Source: Monoraphidium neglectum
Taxonomy: Eukaryota > Chlorophyta > Chlorophyceae > Sphaeropleales > Selenastraceae
Direction of reading: 5' to 3'
NCBI RefSeq assembly: GCF_000611645.1
Contig: NW_014013313.1
Location: 10,152 to 31,363 of the forward strand
DNA: 21,212 bases
Shown here: positions 10,185-21,175 of the stretch, piece after piece
Position numbering within the stretch: position 1 is the stretch's first letter
How the letters are laid out: each line of letters opens with the position of its first letter
Notes under the pieces: generated by a model
The model's input: the letters and a program-made list of their open reading frames with translations, nothing else
What the model was told of the DNA's origin: nothing
The model's database searches: none
Position numbers and translations under genes: made by a program

Positions 10185-13100
10185 CTAGTGTGAGGGCCCC
10201 TCCTCCAGGCCCGCATCCAGCATTGACAACAGCTGAGGGGGGGGGGGTAAGGGGAGAGGGTGGATAGAGAAAGGGAGCGGGGTTGGCATGACACATGAGC
10301 TATTGATCAGTGCCCACTCCCGGACAGATTGTCGCAAAAGAGGCATGCGATGACCTGACAGAGTGCACTGCAGCTGAGCTGGCCCTGGCGTGTTTGCCGT
10401 GGTCTGGTGTGCGTGCAGTGGGGATCCCCACCCGCACCTGCTCGCAGAAAATGGAGGACAGCGGCGCCTGCATGCGCTTGCGCCCGTCTGCCAGCGCAGC
10501 AGTGGCAGTCTCCAGGGCATCTGGGCCCCGCACCCGCCCAGTGCGGCTGCCTGAGGGGGCCCCAGCGGGCGGCTTCTTCACACCCGACCTCGCCGTCGCT
10601 GCTGCTGCAGCCGCTGTTGCAGCTGCCGCTGCCAGCGATGCCGATGGGGCAGGCTTGCTGGCTGCTGGCCCTTGCTTCTTGGGGGCTGCTGCATTGTGCT
10701 GCGACGCTGCCAGGGGCGGTGGGTTCGGCGGTGCAAGGGGCGGGGGCACGGGTCCCTTGACGCCTGGCACCATGATAGGCGCACGCTGCATGCCTGAGGC
10801 ACCGAAACCTGCTGCGGCGCCAGCTACCAGGGGGCCGCGCACGGCTCCGAGGCCACCCACGCCCCGCAGCTGCGGCTGCAGCGGCCGACCCTGCAGCGGC
10901 TGGCCCTGCAGCGGCAGACCCTGCAGTGGCTGGCCATGCAGCCCTGGCACGACAGTGGCGCCCCGCCCTGCTGCTGCCGTGCCTGGCGCCTGCTGGCGCA
11001 CTGCGTAATACCCGTAACCGCCACCTGGCATGGCGACCAGCTGCGCAAAGCCGCCCGCTGCTGCACCCCCGCCTGGTACGGCAGCAGTAGCGGCCCCACC
11101 AAACGACCACGCTCCAGGGCTGGTGGGGATAGCCGCAGCAGCTGCCTGCGGCGCAACGCTGGCCTGCACACCCACAACAGCTTGGGGCTGCTTTTTCATC
11201 TGCTGCTGACGCTTCTGTGGCTGCTTCTGCTGCTTGCTCCATGGAGGTGTGACAGGCCTGCTAGCGGTCTTGCTGCCACCGCCAACCCCACGGCCTCCAG
11301 TGCCTGCGCGGCTGTCTCGCCTAGAGAACAGGATGGGGCTGCCGCTGCGGCTGCGGCTGCGGCTGTGGGTCCGGCGACGCTGGCGGCGATGCCGACGGTG
11401 GCCATGGCTCCTGCTGCTGCTCCGGCTGCGGCTCCTGCTGCGGCTCCTGCTGCGACTGCGTCCCCTGCTTGTGCGCCGCCGTGAACCCAAAGCAGGCGAC
11501 CTCCGACGCGGCGAGGGCCCCACACCCCGTCCTGCAAACCCTGTGGGCGCAGGAGCACGGCGCTCGCCTTCACTGTCGCTCGACACGTCACCCAGCCCGG
11601 CCACCTCCCCCTCCTCCTCATCGCCCGCCCTGCCCTCTGTGGTTGCTCCGCTGTCGCGGCTGTGGCTGCGCGACCGGCTGCGGCTCTCGCGCCACTTGCG
11701 CGGCCCTTCGCGCCGGCCAGGCTGCCGTCCTGCCCTGCCAGCTTGCGAGGACGTGCTGCTGCCGCCACCGCCACTGCTCGTGCTGCTGCTCCTGGTGCTG
11801 CGCCCACGCTTGAGGCGGCCGCGAGCGTCTGCTTCTGCGGCTGCAGGAGTGGCATCGTCTGCCTCAGGCGCCACCGATGCATTTGCGGTGGCGGCCCCGC
11901 CACCGGTCACCTGGCTGTCCCGCCCCGCCGCTTGCCGCTGCTGCCTGACCCTCTCCTCCTCATGAGCCTGCTCCTGCGCCTCCCAGTGCCGCACCGCCGC
12001 CTCGGCCGCAGCCGCCGCGAGCGCTGCCACGTCCACTCCCTGCAGCTCCGGGGCCGCTGGCGGCGGCGGCGCCTCACCACCGCCCGGCACCAGCAAACGC
12101 TCTGTGAACCACCAGGGGCCGACCTGCGCCCCTGAGGCAGCCGCGCGGCTGAACAGGAAGGCGTCCACGGCGTCCCAGCGGCTGGAGTCGGGTGGGGGAC
12201 CCCACTCATTGTCACCCTCGTCCTCCCCGACGCCGCCCTCGGACGGCTGCTGCTGCTGCTGCTCCTCCTCGCCCGCAGCGGTGGGTGCGGCGATCGACGC
12301 GATCTGTCGCATGATGCCCAGCTGCTGCGCGGTCAGCGCAGGCGCCGTGCCCGCAGCCACCGCCGAGTCGACGGCATCCATCAGCGCCGCCAGCTGAGCC
12401 ACGCTGGCGCCGGCGCCCGCCGCGCGCTGCGCCTCCACCAGCGCCCGCAGCGGCGCCATCAGCTCGGCAAGCTCCGCCTCGCGCGCCGCCCTGGCCGCCG
12501 CCGCCAGGCCCTGCAGCCGCGCCGCCACCATGTCCCCGGGCCCCTCCAGGTCGTCCGCCGCAACGTCCGCCTGGGCCCAAGCGTGCAGCCTCAGCGCGGC
12601 GCGCGTGGCGAGGCGGACGGCGAGGGGCCTTGCCTTGTCGACGCTCCACGCCGTGCGTGAACCTGTTGAACGGTGGTTGTTGCACGGCGAGGTGAGCGGG
12701 TGCCATGACACATGGCCACGAGGGGCTGCCCGGCATACCTGTCCATTCACACAGTCAGCATGCTGTGCAAAAATGCAGCAAATACAAAGGGCCGATAACA
12801 GCCTACAATCCAGGCAGTCCAGGCGCCAGACGGCGAAACACCCACAAACCCCCTGCGCACGTTCGTCGATGGCGTCCAGCAGCAGCAGGTGCCCCTGTTC
12901 CTGAGTGGTTGCGCCCGCCCCATGCCGCAGCAAACCACACCGCTCCAGAGCCCCGCCCACGGCTGCGCGCTCTGCCGCCGCTGGCGCCAGCGAGCGTGCC
13001 CAATAGGCGCCGCGGCAGCGCAGCAGCTCGCCGGCGGGTGTGGGGAGGTGCACGATGCCGTGCATGCGCAGCAACACCAGCGAGTGGGCTTCAAACACCG

Positions 13101-15830
13101 CTGCCAGCTGCGCGTCGTCAAAGGAGAGACCTGGCTTGTCTAAGGCAATGGCCAGCACATCCCAATGGCCGAGGGCGAGTGCGCCCAGTGCAGACAAGCT
13201 CCAAAGCAGCGACACCGCATCGGCAGCCGAGCACACAGCCGCGCCGCTGTTGCCTGGCGGCTGGCCCTGAGACTCGACCAGCGCCAAGCAAGTGCCCAGC
13301 AGCAACGCCGGCGGCAGGCCGTCCGCCTCGGCGGGGCTCGCACGGCTGCCGGCGCCTTTAGCCAGCTCGGTCTCGTCATGGCGGCCCGGTGGATTGCCCT
13401 GCTCCCGCCGCAGCTGCGCCTGGGCCGCCTTTGCACTGGCAGCGACAATGTTGACGACTGCCCTCAGCAGCCGCGTCAGCAGCCGCCACGACGCCTCAGT
13501 GAGCGGCGCCGGCTGCTGAGCCCCACCAGTGGCTGCAGCTTCGTCAGCCACGGGCAGCAAAGGGCAAAGCGCCGAGCTGACGACATGTGGCAGGTCCAGC
13601 CAGCCCAGCAGGGCGGAGCTGTGGTCTTGCACACTTGCCGGCTGCCGGGCCCATGCCTCGACCAGTGCGGCCAATGCAGCCAGGTCTGGCGCACACGCGG
13701 CAAACTCTGCACCTGCTGACCCTTGGCGCTCGCCAGCGTCCTCTGCGGCGCTGATCCTGCTCGCACGCCGGCTGGTGTCGCTGGCTGCTACTCCCAAGAC
13801 GGAATCCCCAAGTCGTGGCGCCACCGCCGCCAGTAGCTGGGCACCCAAGGCCCCCTCGTCAAACGCGGCACCCCCTCCAGGCCCGCGCGCCAGGTCGACC
13901 GCGCAGCGCCACAGCACTGCGGATGGGGCGGACTCCAGTGCCTCCGCGAGGGCGCGCCGCGCATGGGCAGCGAGCTCCCGCGCGCCTGGCTGCGCCTCGC
14001 CTTGTTGCAGGGTGCTCAGCAGGTCTGGCAGTGCCATCAGTGCGCTGCCAAGCCGTGCGTCCCCAGGTGCAAGGCGCGCCCTGAGCTCCGCTGCGACCGC
14101 GTCTGCCGCCTGGGCCTTCCAGGGAGTGCTGGGGTTGAAGCAGCCCAGCCGCACGAGGAGGCCCGCCGCAGCGTAGAGGTCCTCTGCGGCCAGGCCCCCG
14201 AGCGCCGGCAGCAGGTCTTCCCACAAGACGCTCAGCAGCGCCGCCGACACGTGGCGCAGGGACCCGCCGCTGACGCCGCCGACGTCCCCCGGCCCCGCTG
14301 TCACTGCTGCCGCTGCGTCGAGGGCGTCCACCGCCCCCGCCAGGCCTTGCAGCACGGCCAGCACCAGGCGGGGGTCTGGCTTCACCGCGGGCCGCCTTGC
14401 GTACTCAGCAGACAGCCGCGACAGCAGCCGCGCCCCTGCCGCGCCCAGGCCTAACCGAGGGAACGCGGCCAGGGCCGCCGCCACCGTTGGCGGCGACAGC
14501 CGGCCAAGCGCGTCTAGCAATGCGCGGGACGCCCCATCTACCAGCTGTGCCGGGAGCACAGTGCTGTCGCTGCTGCCACCGCCGCTCCCGCTGCCCCCAC
14601 CAGCTGCCGCGAGCCCAAGCAGCAGCTCCAGAAGGGCCGTCGCGCCCCCATCCGCGCTGTCGCCGCGCATCAGCGTCCTGAGCACCGTTTCCCCTAGCAG
14701 TGCTGGCGGCGGGTGAGCCAGCGCCGAGAAAGATGCAGCGGCGCGGGCAAAGCCGTCCTGGCCCAGGCGTGCCGCCCCGCGCGCCAGGGACTGTGCTAGT
14801 GCGTCGAGCAAAGCGGTTGCCGCTCGAGAACCTTGCAGTAGGGAGGAGCAGAGTAAGCAACGTTGCAAGAATGTGGCGCAAGTGCTGTGAGCAGCAACTC
14901 TGTCACGCAAGTGCTGCATGAATTGCGTAACTACCCAAAATGCACCCTTCCAAGCACGGGTCCCAAACCCACCCTTGAGGCCCAGCTTGGGAGCACACGC
15001 GTCCAGCCGTACCAACGCCTCCAGCACCTCAAATGCAGAGGGCGGTCCCCATCCGCCGCTCAGAGCCGCCAGCCGCGACAGCAGCGAAGACAACCCTGGG
15101 TGGCCAGCCAGCGAGCTCGCATCTGTGCTGCTGGGGCCTGCCGCGCCTGCGAGCGCCTCCACGAGTGCAGCCAGGGCGCCCCGCGCGTCCGCATCGGACA
15201 GCTCTGAGCGTCTCGCCACAGCCCCCAGCAGGGCCTGCGACAAGAGCAGGCAGGCGGGTCCATGCGTGCCGGGTCGACGTACGATACGAGATCAGCTCGT
15301 TCAAGCAGAGAGACGTGCTCCCTCCCAAAATCTCACGCATCCGCACACATCAGCCACGTCGTTACAATCGGTGCATTAGTATGAGGATGAGACGCCGCTC
15401 ATGCAGCCCAGCCTGCCTCACCTGTGGGTCACCTCTCAAGGAGTCAATGGCCAGGGGTGGTGGCGGTGGCGGTGCAGCCGCAGGGGGCGGCGGAGGCGTT
15501 GACCCCGATGCAGGCCCTGGTGCGAGCACGGGAGTCACACCCAGCACTAGTTGCATGCCGGGCTGCTTGTGCCCCAGCAGTTGCGTTGGCAAGGCCTGAG
15601 GTAGTGCTTGGATTTGAACGACCTCAAGTGGCTGCTGGCTCGCCCCTGCAGCAACATGCGGGAGTGCTGCCGGCGCACCAGCTGGGCGCACTGCCCACGA
15701 CGCAGCTGCAGGCTGGCCGACCTGCTGCACCCCGGCGGCAGCACCAGCCGCGCTGGGACCGGTGGGGGTGGGAGCAGGGCCCCACCTCTGTTGCCCATGC
15801 TGCTGCTGAGGTGCTTTGGGACCGGGCTGC

Positions 15831-15890
<60 letters not shown>

Positions 15891-16056
15891 CGCTGTTGGT
15901 AATCATGATTGTGATGATGACCATGATTCTGGATGGGCGGCACAGCAAGGCGATGCTGTGTATGCTGCTGCTGGTGCTGCTGCTGGTGCTGCTGGTGCTG
16001 CTGCTGCGGCTGCTGCTGCGGCGGCGGCCGGGGGTGCTGTGGTGGGGGCCGCAGCA

Positions 16057-16100
<44 letters not shown>

Positions 16101-16525
16101 TGCTGCGGGTGCTGCGATGGGGGACGCAGCTGCTGCTGCTGCTGCTGCTGCTGCTGCGGGTGCTGCGCTGGGGGCCGCACCTGCTGCTGCTGCTGCTGCT
16201 GCTGTTGTACCAGCCCCTGAAGCAGCGCTTGAAGCTGCTGTTCCAACTGAGCCGCACAGTTGTGCAGCAAGGCAAGCATTTGCTGCTGTTGCGGGCTGGG
16301 CGGCTGCTGCTGTGCTTGTAACAGCCGCTGATGCACCTGCATCTTTTGGTGCTGAAGCTGCGCAAGCACAGCGCTGGGATCGGGCACACCTGCCGGAGAA
16401 TTCGGCGGCGGCGCCGCACGCTGCTGGTGCCAAAGTGGGTGCTGCGCAGAGGGCTGTGGCGCGCCTGGCCCTGCTAAGGCAGCATGAGGATCGCCAGGCG
16501 GTCCATCATCCCACTTCCCGGGCAT
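10185..16525 (-). CDS. Large poly-Q / helical-repeat / RS-domain protein, probably RNA-associated
   Basis: Five exons: 16525-15422, 15234-14946, 14831-12861, 12662-10438 and 10232-10185. Phases agree and give 1,878 residues. The ATG at 16525 follows an in-frame stop. Residues 1-368 carry several poly-Gln runs, a His-rich patch and proline runs. Residues about 370-1120 are a Leu/Ala-rich series of helical repeats. The part starting LSFDDAQLAAVFEAHSLVLL (about 1030-1097) recalls the middle region of algal OPR/FAST-type RNA-binding proteins, but no RAP domain is seen. Next come an Ala-rich coiled region, a Trp-containing acidic segment near 1275-1310, RS-type runs (about 1440-1460 and 1510-1570) and a PLQG repeat (about 1697-1722). 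RS domains are typical of nuclear splicing factors; the helical region suggests RNA or protein binding. No known orthologue is recognised. Introns 14945-14832 (114 bp) and 12860-12663 (198 bp) are multiples of three without in-frame stops, so their removal is inferred from splice sites and composition. Reading through the last intron would end the protein at 10300 instead. Confidence 0.75.
10876..10935 (-). repeat. 15-bp tandem repeat coding (PLQGx)n
   Basis: Four 15-bp units start at 10876, 10891, 10906 and 10921, with a degenerate fifth at 10936. On the minus strand they code GQPLQGLPLQGQPLQGRPLQ in the C-terminal part of the poly-Q/RS protein. Units differ at a few bases, so the array is not brand new. 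Confidence 0.92.
15827..16204 (-). repeat. Cluster of CAG/CTG tracts coding poly-Gln
   Basis: Several CTG runs on the plus strand (CAG on the coding strand) occur at about 15827-15889, 16050-16096, 16130-16157 and 16181-16204. They are separated by short sequences coding LRPP, QHPQ and HQQ motifs. They encode the poly-Gln runs of exon 1 of the RS-domain protein. The antisense frames read as long poly-Leu, poly-Ala or poly-Cys and are artefacts of the repeat. Confidence 0.95.
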
Positions 16526-16809
16526 GGGAGCAAGTCTAACGTTAACACCGACGGTGCGCTTCACGAGCTGGGTCCAACATCGTCACAATCATGCTCCTTG
16601 TGCTCTCCCTCGAGAAGATTTCAGTGTCAGTGTTTAAGAATACAACAGTAATATGATACGCAGAGAACCGAGCCGACTGCGAGTCACGAAATTGCAGCTG
16701 TCGCCAGGTTTCTCATACCTAGCCTTGACTTGAGTTATACGGTGTCAGGAAGAAAGTTGATAACTTAAATCTCAGCTGCAAGTGTAGCCGAGCTTGCTTG
16801 ATCTCGAGC
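16526..16809. promoter_or_regulatory. Short bidirectional promoter region between the poly-Q/RS gene and ALDH6
   Basis: Only 284 bp separate two start codons that point away from each other. The region is much less GC-rich than either gene, as expected of a shared promoter. It contains the inverted repeat AAGTT-GAT-AACTT at 16754-16766, about 45-55 bp upstream of the ALDH6 ATG. No convincing TATA box was seen on either strand. Confidence 0.6.
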
Positions 16810-19800
16810 ATGCTGCCAGTTCTGGCGAGGCACACCGCGCGCTCGCTATATGCGACGTCGCGGTGGGGATTGGCATCTCTATCAAGCGTGCCCGAGTCAG
16901 CCCACGCGCATGGGACCGCCCCGGTGAGTGGGCGCAGCGCTGGCCTGGCGCATCACTGCAAGGCTCGTTGCAGTTGTCGTCTCACCCCTCCCGCCAAACC
17001 TCACAGCCCACGACCAAGCTGCTGATCAACGGCGACTTTGTCGACTCTCAGACATCCCAATGGGTTGATGTCGTCTGCCCGGTGCGGGCTGCCGCGGTCG
17101 TCAGCGGTGACTCGTGTGTGTGGCGCACCACAGCTCAAGTGCTGCATTTCACTCAATGAGCGCAATGCAGTGGTGGCGAGCTGCCTGCCGTCTGTCACCT
17201 TGAGCTGTGGGTGCCCTTTTACCTGGGTCGCATCCCCTTTCCCCCCCTGCCCGCACGTTGTGTGCCCCCAGGCGACTCAGGATGTGGTGTCGAAACTGCC
17301 GCTGACGACTCCTGATGAATTCAACGCCGCCGTGGCAGCCGCCAAGGCCGCATTTCCGGGATGGCGCGACACCCCTGTGTCTACGCGTGCGCGTGTTATG
17401 CTCAAATTCCAGCACCTCATCCGCGAAAACTGGGTAAGGACCTGCCCAAACCGGTGTTGCGTGGGCAGGAGTGGCCAGCAAACCACCACACCCATCGCAA
17501 CGCCTCGCAACATTTACCCCTTGCCCCGCGTCCCTTTTACCACCCAGGATGAACTGGCCAAGCTGGTCACCCAGGAGCAGGGGAAAACGTTCCTGGACGC
17601 ACGGGGCGACGTGTTCAGAGGGCTGGGTGAGCTGTGGGACAGGGCGCAGGGTCACAGCAGGGAGCACAGGGCCTGGGAAGACGCTTGGCTGACGTTGTTC
17701 AACACATTCAGAAAGAAGGACCTGTAACGGAGCACCAGCGCATGTGCACGAGCTGTTCTTGTGTACGTGCGTGGATGTGTGTTTCCCCAACCGCCCCCTG
17801 CAACTGCCCTTTTACAGAGGTGGTCGAGGCGGCGGCTGGCATTGCACCGCTGATGATGGGCGAGACTGTGGAAAACGTGGCCTCCGGGATCGACTGCTAC
17901 TCCTACAGACAGCCCCTCGGGGTGCGGCGGGCAGCTGCACGCAACGGCTTGCATGAGTGGGTTGCAGGGCAGCACCGATGATTGCGCAGGTGACAGGCTC
18001 GCCGCATTGACACTGCTGCTCACATTGAGGCTGCAGCAGCTTCTGAAAGCGCAGCGCTCACTCCCAACCCAGGTGTGCGCGGGTATCTGCCCCTTCAACT
18101 TCCCGGCCATGGTGCCATTGTGGCTTTTCCCCATGGCGGTCACGGCGGGCAACACGTTCGTGCTCAAGCCCAGCGAGAGGGACCCAGGGGCCTCCATGGC
18201 GCTGGCTGACCTGGCGCAGCAGGCCGGCCTGCCAAAGTGAGCGAGTTGGGGGTGAAGGGGTTATTTTCGTGTTGTGCAAGGGTTTTTTTGATGAAGCGGC
18301 GCATGTGGGCGAACAACCATGGCTTGTTCCCTCTGGCACTTCCAACCTGCAGGCATCACACCTAACATCCCCCCCCCCCGCCCAGGGGTGTGCTCAACGT
18401 GGTCCACGGCACCCACGACGTGGTCAACGCAATCCTTGACCACCCCGACATCAAGGCCGTGTCCTTCGTGGGGTCCGATGCGGCGGGACGACACGTCTAC
18501 TCGCGCGCGGCAGCCAGCGGCAAGCGCGTGCAGGTGTGTGCATGGGGCTGTGGCTGGGTCGCCGAGCCAGGCAGGGTGCTGTGCATGAAAGCGTTACAGC
18601 CTTTGTGCAGCGCGAATCACGCAATTAGGGGGGAAATTAATCGTTGCACAACATCACAGCAGCATGTCCCCGAGCACATGGAACAAGAGCTTGGCCCCAG
18701 CATGCGTGCCCCTGCCTCTGCGCACCCCCCCCCCGATGCGCGCACCAGTCCAACATGGGGGCCAAGAACCACGCCGTGGTGCTGCCTGACGCGGACGTCG
18801 ACGCCACCGTCAAGGCCATCGCCGGGGCTGCCTTTGGGGCCGCCGGGCAGCGCTGCATGGCCATCAGTGCTGTGGTGTTTGTCGGGGGCTTTGAGCGCTG
18901 GAAGGAGCCCCTGCTGGAGGCGGCAAGGTCGCTCAAGGTGACCTGCGGCAGACATGCCCCTTCTGGACCGGGCACAGGCATGGGCTGCCTGCCAGAATGT
19001 CTTGAGCTATGACATGCGAAACGTTGATCCTTGAAAGCCGCTTGTCAGCCTCGCAACAGTGTCTCTTGCGATGGCCCGCTCTCACACGACCACCACTACT
19101 GGCTCCGTGCAATACTGGCAGGTGGATGGCGGCATGGAGCCGGGCGCTGACGTTGGCCCCATGATTAGCAAGGAGGCCAAAGCGCGCGCCGAGAGCATCA
19201 TCGGGAAGAGTGAGCCCTTCATACCGAGTGGACAAGATTTGATGATTGGTAGTTGCCAAGCTGGCCGCGCTGCTGAGTCGCATGTCTCACTACATTAGCT
19301 AAGATTTTCGACTGTTGTTCAGCGCTGTCATGCTGGCTCCACCTCCTACTCGCCTCACACTGCAACACTCCAGGCGTGGAGCAGGGCGCGCAGCTACTGC
19401 TGGATGGCCGGGGTGTCAAGGTGCCCAAGTACCCTCGTGGCAACTTTGTGGGCCCAACCCTGCTGGGTGGTGTGAGGCCGGGCATGGCCTGCTATGATGA
19501 GGAAATATTTGGACCCGTGCTGGTTTGCCTGGAGGTGGGCACGGGCCGCTGCAGGGGGGAGGGTCTTCCTCCGGCAATGGATTGGGGGTTGAATAGGGAC
19601 CCGGGGCTGGACATAGCCTGCCTCTCAAGGCCCCTGGGAGCCCAGAATTGTCATCCTCGCCACAGCTGAATTAGGTCCTGCCTGCAGAAATTGCGGACTG
19701 GACCCAGCCTTTTCCTCCCGCTCCTCCCCAGGCCCCTGACCTGGATTCTGCTATTGCGCTGGTCAACTCCAACGAGCACGGCAACGGCACCGCCATCTTC

Positions 19801-20377
19801 ACCCACTCGGGGGCCGCGGCCCGCAAGTTTCAGCACGAGGTGAGGGGCCCGGGGGGCACCACAGGTGAATGTCTCCAGCTTGTGCCGTTGACGTCATTTG
19901 TGTGCGGGCCTGCCCATCCAACCCCCTTCAATGCACAATTATTCCTGGCCTGTCCCCCCCATCGTCAATCTGCAGATTGGTGTCGGCATGGTGGGCATCA
20001 ACGTGCCCATCCCCGTGCCACTGCCCTTCTTCAGCTTCACCGGCTGGAGGGGCAGCTTCGCAGGTGGCAGGGCATACCACAGGGGGGGGAGGGCAAGGGT
20101 GCCTGCATGTCCGTAGCTCCTGCAAGTTTTCTTGCGGGCTCCATTTTGTGCATGCCAAAACGGTGATGGCCATCCATGCTTGAGTTCCTCAGGGCAGGCC
20201 GTGTGTACTAATCCACTCCCATGTCACCCGTATTTGGCCGCAGGCGACCTGCACATGTACGGCCGTGCGGGCGTGCAATTCTACACCCAGCCCAAGACCG
20301 TGACGGCCAAGTGGTCCATGCCCGCCAAGGCGCCACGGGGTGGCCGCATCCCAGGGCTTGACCAGGTCGGGGCATGA
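16810..20377 (+). CDS. ALDH6B2: Methylmalonate-semialdehyde dehydrogenase (CoA-acylating), mitochondrial
   Basis: Thirteen exons: 16810-16923, 17007-17081, 17272-17433, 17548-17626, 17818-17921, 18073-18236, 18386-18533, 18749-18937, 19122-19209, 19374-19534, 19732-19839, 19976-20063 and 20244-20377. All phases agree, giving 537 residues, the normal family length. The enzyme oxidises methylmalonate or malonate semialdehyde with NAD+ and CoA to propionyl- or acetyl-CoA plus CO2, in valine and pyrimidine breakdown. Visible hallmarks are [12 protein letters not shown] (catalytic Asn187), [20 protein letters not shown] in place of the usual ALDH glutamate motif, [11 protein letters not shown] (nucleophile Cys318, preceded by the family Arg), EEIFGPV and [15 protein letters not shown]. 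The first exon ([18 protein letters not shown]) is an Arg/Ser-rich amphipathic presequence, so mitochondrial import is likely. Nothing essential is missing. The symbol follows plant naming. Confidence 0.95.
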
Positions 20378-20534
20378 CGGGGCAACACACACTACTGCCG
20401 CGACATAGTGGGGCACTTTTGTGTGTTTTGCACAGCCAGCTTTTGGCCTCAGCTTGACATGTTTCAGGACTGCCAGGCATGCCTCTGCACATGTAGGTTT
20501 TTGGGTACACCGTCCAGACCCAATCATGGTCCCT

Positions 20535-20539
20535 TGTAA
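20535..20539 (+). terminator. TGTAA polyadenylation signal of the ALDH6 gene
   Basis: TGTAA lies 158 nt after the ALDH6 stop codon in a less GC-rich stretch. This matches the green-algal poly(A) motif and a typical 3' UTR length. Confidence 0.65.
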
Positions 20540-20577
20540 GAACTGCATCAGTGTCACTTTATACACTACTTTTTTGA

Positions 20578-20582
20578 TTACA
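20578..20582 (-). terminator. TGTAA polyadenylation signal of the right-edge gene
   Basis: The minus strand reads TGTAA about 75 nt past the stop codon at 20658. It faces the ALDH6 signal at 20535-20539 only 38 bp away, so the two convergent transcripts probably end almost at the same place. Confidence 0.55.
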
Positions 20583-20657
20583 CACACAACGAACACACAT
20601 GGTCTTGCAACAGCATCATGTCGGTGAGTCGCCACAGCACATCAAGCGTGCGCTGCG

Positions 20658-21175
20658 TCATTCACCTCCGCTAGGGCCGCCTGTACCACTTTCATCGCTA
20701 CTGCCGCCACTGCTACCGCTGCTCCATTCGGGCTCAGGCTCTATGCATGCCTCGCTTGTCCCAGCGGGCCCGCTGCCGCTGCCAGTGACGTCTCCACTGC
20801 CCGCGGACCCTGGAGCAGGCGGCTGCCCGGCGTTCCCACCGCTAACCCGCTCCACCCTGGGCAGCTGGTGATTTGCTGGGTTTGAAGCCGCCACAAGGAC
20901 CTCGGTACTGGCAGGGCCCACAAGGAACTCTGCATCAACGCCGCCGCATGCATCAGCCTGGGCTTTGTCCTGTGCCTCGGCCCAACCTGGCACAGCAGTT
21001 GCCTCCGCCAGTAGTGAGGACCCCGCTGCGCCAAAAGCCGTAAACAGGTCGGGTGGATCGACCAGCTCGTGGTGGTGCTCCTCACTTAAGGCAGGCTGCA
21101 CCTCTCTTTCCGCATGCTGTTGTTGCTCCTCTTGCTCGGCCTTCTCCGCGTTCTCTTGCTCCAGATACCGCGACA

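Noticed and set aside
11234..11965. Plus-strand open frame rich in Arg and Leu
   Set aside because: It is the antisense of the RS-domain coding region; the minus strand gives the clear Ser-Arg repeat and joins in frame with flanking exons.
10300..15243. A single uninterrupted protein of about 1,650 residues starting at 15243
   Set aside because: The apparent start is a TTG inside a splice acceptor region. The frame includes two intron-like segments, and splicing at 15422 to 15234 adds a phase-matched Q-rich first exon.
15424..16539. Long plus-strand open frames rich in Ala, Leu or Cys opposite the CAG tracts
   Set aside because: They are the other frames of the CTG/CAG repeats. The minus-strand frame has a start after an upstream stop, proper splice sites and compositional sense.
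16798..17025. Start of ALDH6 at 16798 and read-through of the first exon to 17025
   Set aside because: The codon at 16798 is not ATG. The first ATG is at 16810, and a consensus donor at 16924 removes the rest, restoring the family sequence at [10 protein letters not shown].
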